From: an uncultured Eubacteriales bacterium
GTDB lineage: Bacteria; Bacillota; Clostridia; Christensenellales; Aristaeellaceae
Direction: 5' to 3'
Length of the DNA stretch: 5,328 nucleotides
Assembly (NCBI GenBank): GCA_900553905.1
Contig: USFL01000126.1
Span: 1 to 5,328, forward strand
A program made the translations under genes and the position numbers. Below are positions 4,789-5,328 of the stretch, piece by piece (within the stretch, counting starts at the first letter, position 1; every line of letters begins with the position of its first letter). The notes below the pieces were generated by a model. The model ran no database searches, had not been told where the DNA came from, and saw only the letters and a list, made by a program, of their open reading frames with translations.

Positions 4789-4886
4789 ACCGGCTGCGCC
4801 GGTTTCGGCCTGTGCCAAGGCGGCAAACCCGTGGTTTGCCGGTCTGCCTGCGGCAGACTGCCGACGGCTCAATTCCGTGAATTGAG
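4789..4886. repeat. Array of four tight hairpins with 3-base loops
   Basis: Four perfect inverted repeats lie in a row: ACCGGC-TGC-GCCGGT (4789-4803), then CGGCAAACC/GGTTTGCCG with loop CGT (4821-4841), then GTCTGCC-TGC-GGCAGAC (4842-4858), then CTCAATTC/GAATTGAG with loop CGT (4868-4886). The stems differ in sequence, but every loop is 3 bases, alternates TGC and CGT, and is closed by a C-G pair. The array lies in the gap between the amidoligase stop and the 68-aa gene. No T-run follows on either strand, so these are not ordinary terminators. Likely roles are an RNA processing or stability element in the - strand transcript, or a DNA site; this is not settled by the sequence. Confidence 0.75.
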
Positions 4887-4933
4887 GCGCGGCACCACCG
4901 GGCCTCGTCAGGCGGGCGGATTGGGTTGCTGTG

Positions 4934-5328
4934 TCAGGAAGCCCGGGGAGCGGACTCCGCCTGCCGCCATGCGGCGTTGCCGGGCAGGCGCTTGGTCAGG
5001 TGTTCCCGCGCGGTCTCGAATTCCTCTCCGATGAAGCCCAGCCGGAGGAGCCAGCACCGGAAGGTGTACTTGGGGTTGTCGGTGATGGGCCGCGCCGGGC
5101 TGGCGGATTTGGAAGCCAGCGCCTGATGGGAAATGGCGAGGCAAAGCTGGATGTAGGCTTTGATTTCGCCCGCGTGGAGTGTGCCGTTGAAGGCGCGGAA
5201 TTCGATGGTGTGCGCGGGCCGCTCGGTGGAAAAGGCCGCGTGCAGATTCAGGAGGTGGTAGCGGCTGGTGTCGTAGTGGGAAGCGGCGCGCCGCCGCCAG
5301 TCCTGCCCGCTGTACCCGCCGTTGGTGC
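4934..5328 (-). CDS. Amidoligase-family protein (Amidoligase_2), C-terminal part, 5' partial
   Basis: The - strand frame is open from the window edge to TGA at 4934-4936, giving 130 residues; no start is visible, so the N-terminal part lies beyond 5328. It begins T-N-G-G-Y-S-G-Q-D-W and contains R-Y-H-L-L-N-L-H-A-A-F and H-T-I-E-F-R-A-F-N-G-T-L-H-A-G-E-I-K-A-Y-I-Q-L. The T-I-E-F-R-x-F-N-G-T-L strand with its Glu and Arg is the mark of phage and Firmicute amidoligases, which have the glutamate-cysteine ligase/glutamine synthetase-like fold and join a carboxylate to an amine using ATP. The rest is helical, ending in a short tail. Comparative genomics has linked such amidoligases with Ntn-type amidotransferases, as seen here about 0.8 kb downstream. 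The substrate is unknown. It has no ATG in frame inside the window, so gene finders that need a start will miss it. Confidence 0.87.
   Translation of the reverse strand, partial: TNGGYSGQDWRRRAASHYDTSRYHLLNLHAAFSTERPAHTIEFRAFNGTLHAGEIKAYIQLCLAISHQALASKSASPARPITDNPKYTFRCWLLRLGFIGEEFETAREHLTKRLPGNAAWRQAESAPRAS

Larger units (their letters stand above)
699..5116 (+). repeat. Dispersed strand-polar 11-base word GATTTGAAAGC
   Basis: Exact copies: 2624-2634, 3829-3839, 4127-4137, 4512-4522. One-mismatch copies: 699-709, 2090-2100, 2445-2455, 2967-2977, 3496-3506, 5106-5116. All are on the + strand; I found no copy with one or no mismatch in the opposite orientation. They fall in + genes, - genes and leaders, and in more than one reading frame (for example GAT-TTG-AAA-GC at 2624 but GCA-TTT-GAA-AGC at 2967). 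The function is unknown. Confidence 0.65.

Noticed and set aside
4789..4886. CRISPR array or ordinary terminators for the hairpin run
   Set aside because: The units do not share a repeat sequence and have no regular spacers, so it is not CRISPR; no T-run follows any stem on either strand, so they are not intrinsic terminators.
4908..5144. - strand ATG frame of 78 residues at the amidoligase locus
   Set aside because: It lies in a different frame from the T-I-E-F-R amidoligase sequence and is Pro/Arg-rich without motifs.

Overview
The window reads as a piece of a GC-rich Firmicute mobile element, most likely a prophage or an integrative/conjugative element of a gut Clostridia lineage. The evidence is family content (a DUF1492-type phage regulator, a DUF4406-like protein, a DUF4314 protein, a 'virulence protein'-type accessory protein, a class II glutamine amidotransferase and an amidoligase), strong AGGAGG ribosome binding sites, and many tiny, tightly packed or overlapping genes. 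I see no rRNA, tRNA, transposase, integrase or CRISPR array. The host and element type are inferred from family memory, not from a search.

Layout: the window holds two gene blocks that point at each other. The + strand block (1-3112) has two parts. Genes 1-899 (DUF4406-like, a small Cys-rich protein, a DUF1492 regulator) overlap at start/stop junctions. They are followed by an extended -10 promoter and then, only about 20 bases after the expected transcript start, a strong terminator (957-996). A second promoter-like site precedes a four-gene overlapping operon (1116-3112): a 304-aa 'virulence protein'-type protein, an unknown 112-aa protein, a DUF4314 protein and a zinc-ribbon protein. This ends at a terminator at 3130-3159. 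A gene-free spacer (3113-3333) separates it from the - strand block, which carries its own terminator at 3288-3307. Read in its own direction, the - block runs amidoligase (cut by the window end), a 190-base spacer with four tight hairpins, 68-aa and 77-aa acidic proteins, a class II glutamine amidotransferase, and a 48-aa acidic protein.

How they may work together: the amidoligase and the Ntn-type amidotransferase are the only enzymes in the - block, and both act on amide/peptide bonds. This suggests a peptide or amino-acid modification function, with the small acidic proteins as accessories; that is inference. The + operon looks like accessory or regulatory cargo of unknown function.

The most striking unexplained signal is an 11-base word, GATTTGAAAGC. 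It has four exact and six one-mismatch copies, all on the + strand whatever the direction of the genes. It occurs inside genes in several reading frames and also sits just upstream of the ribosome binding sites of the - strand genes.
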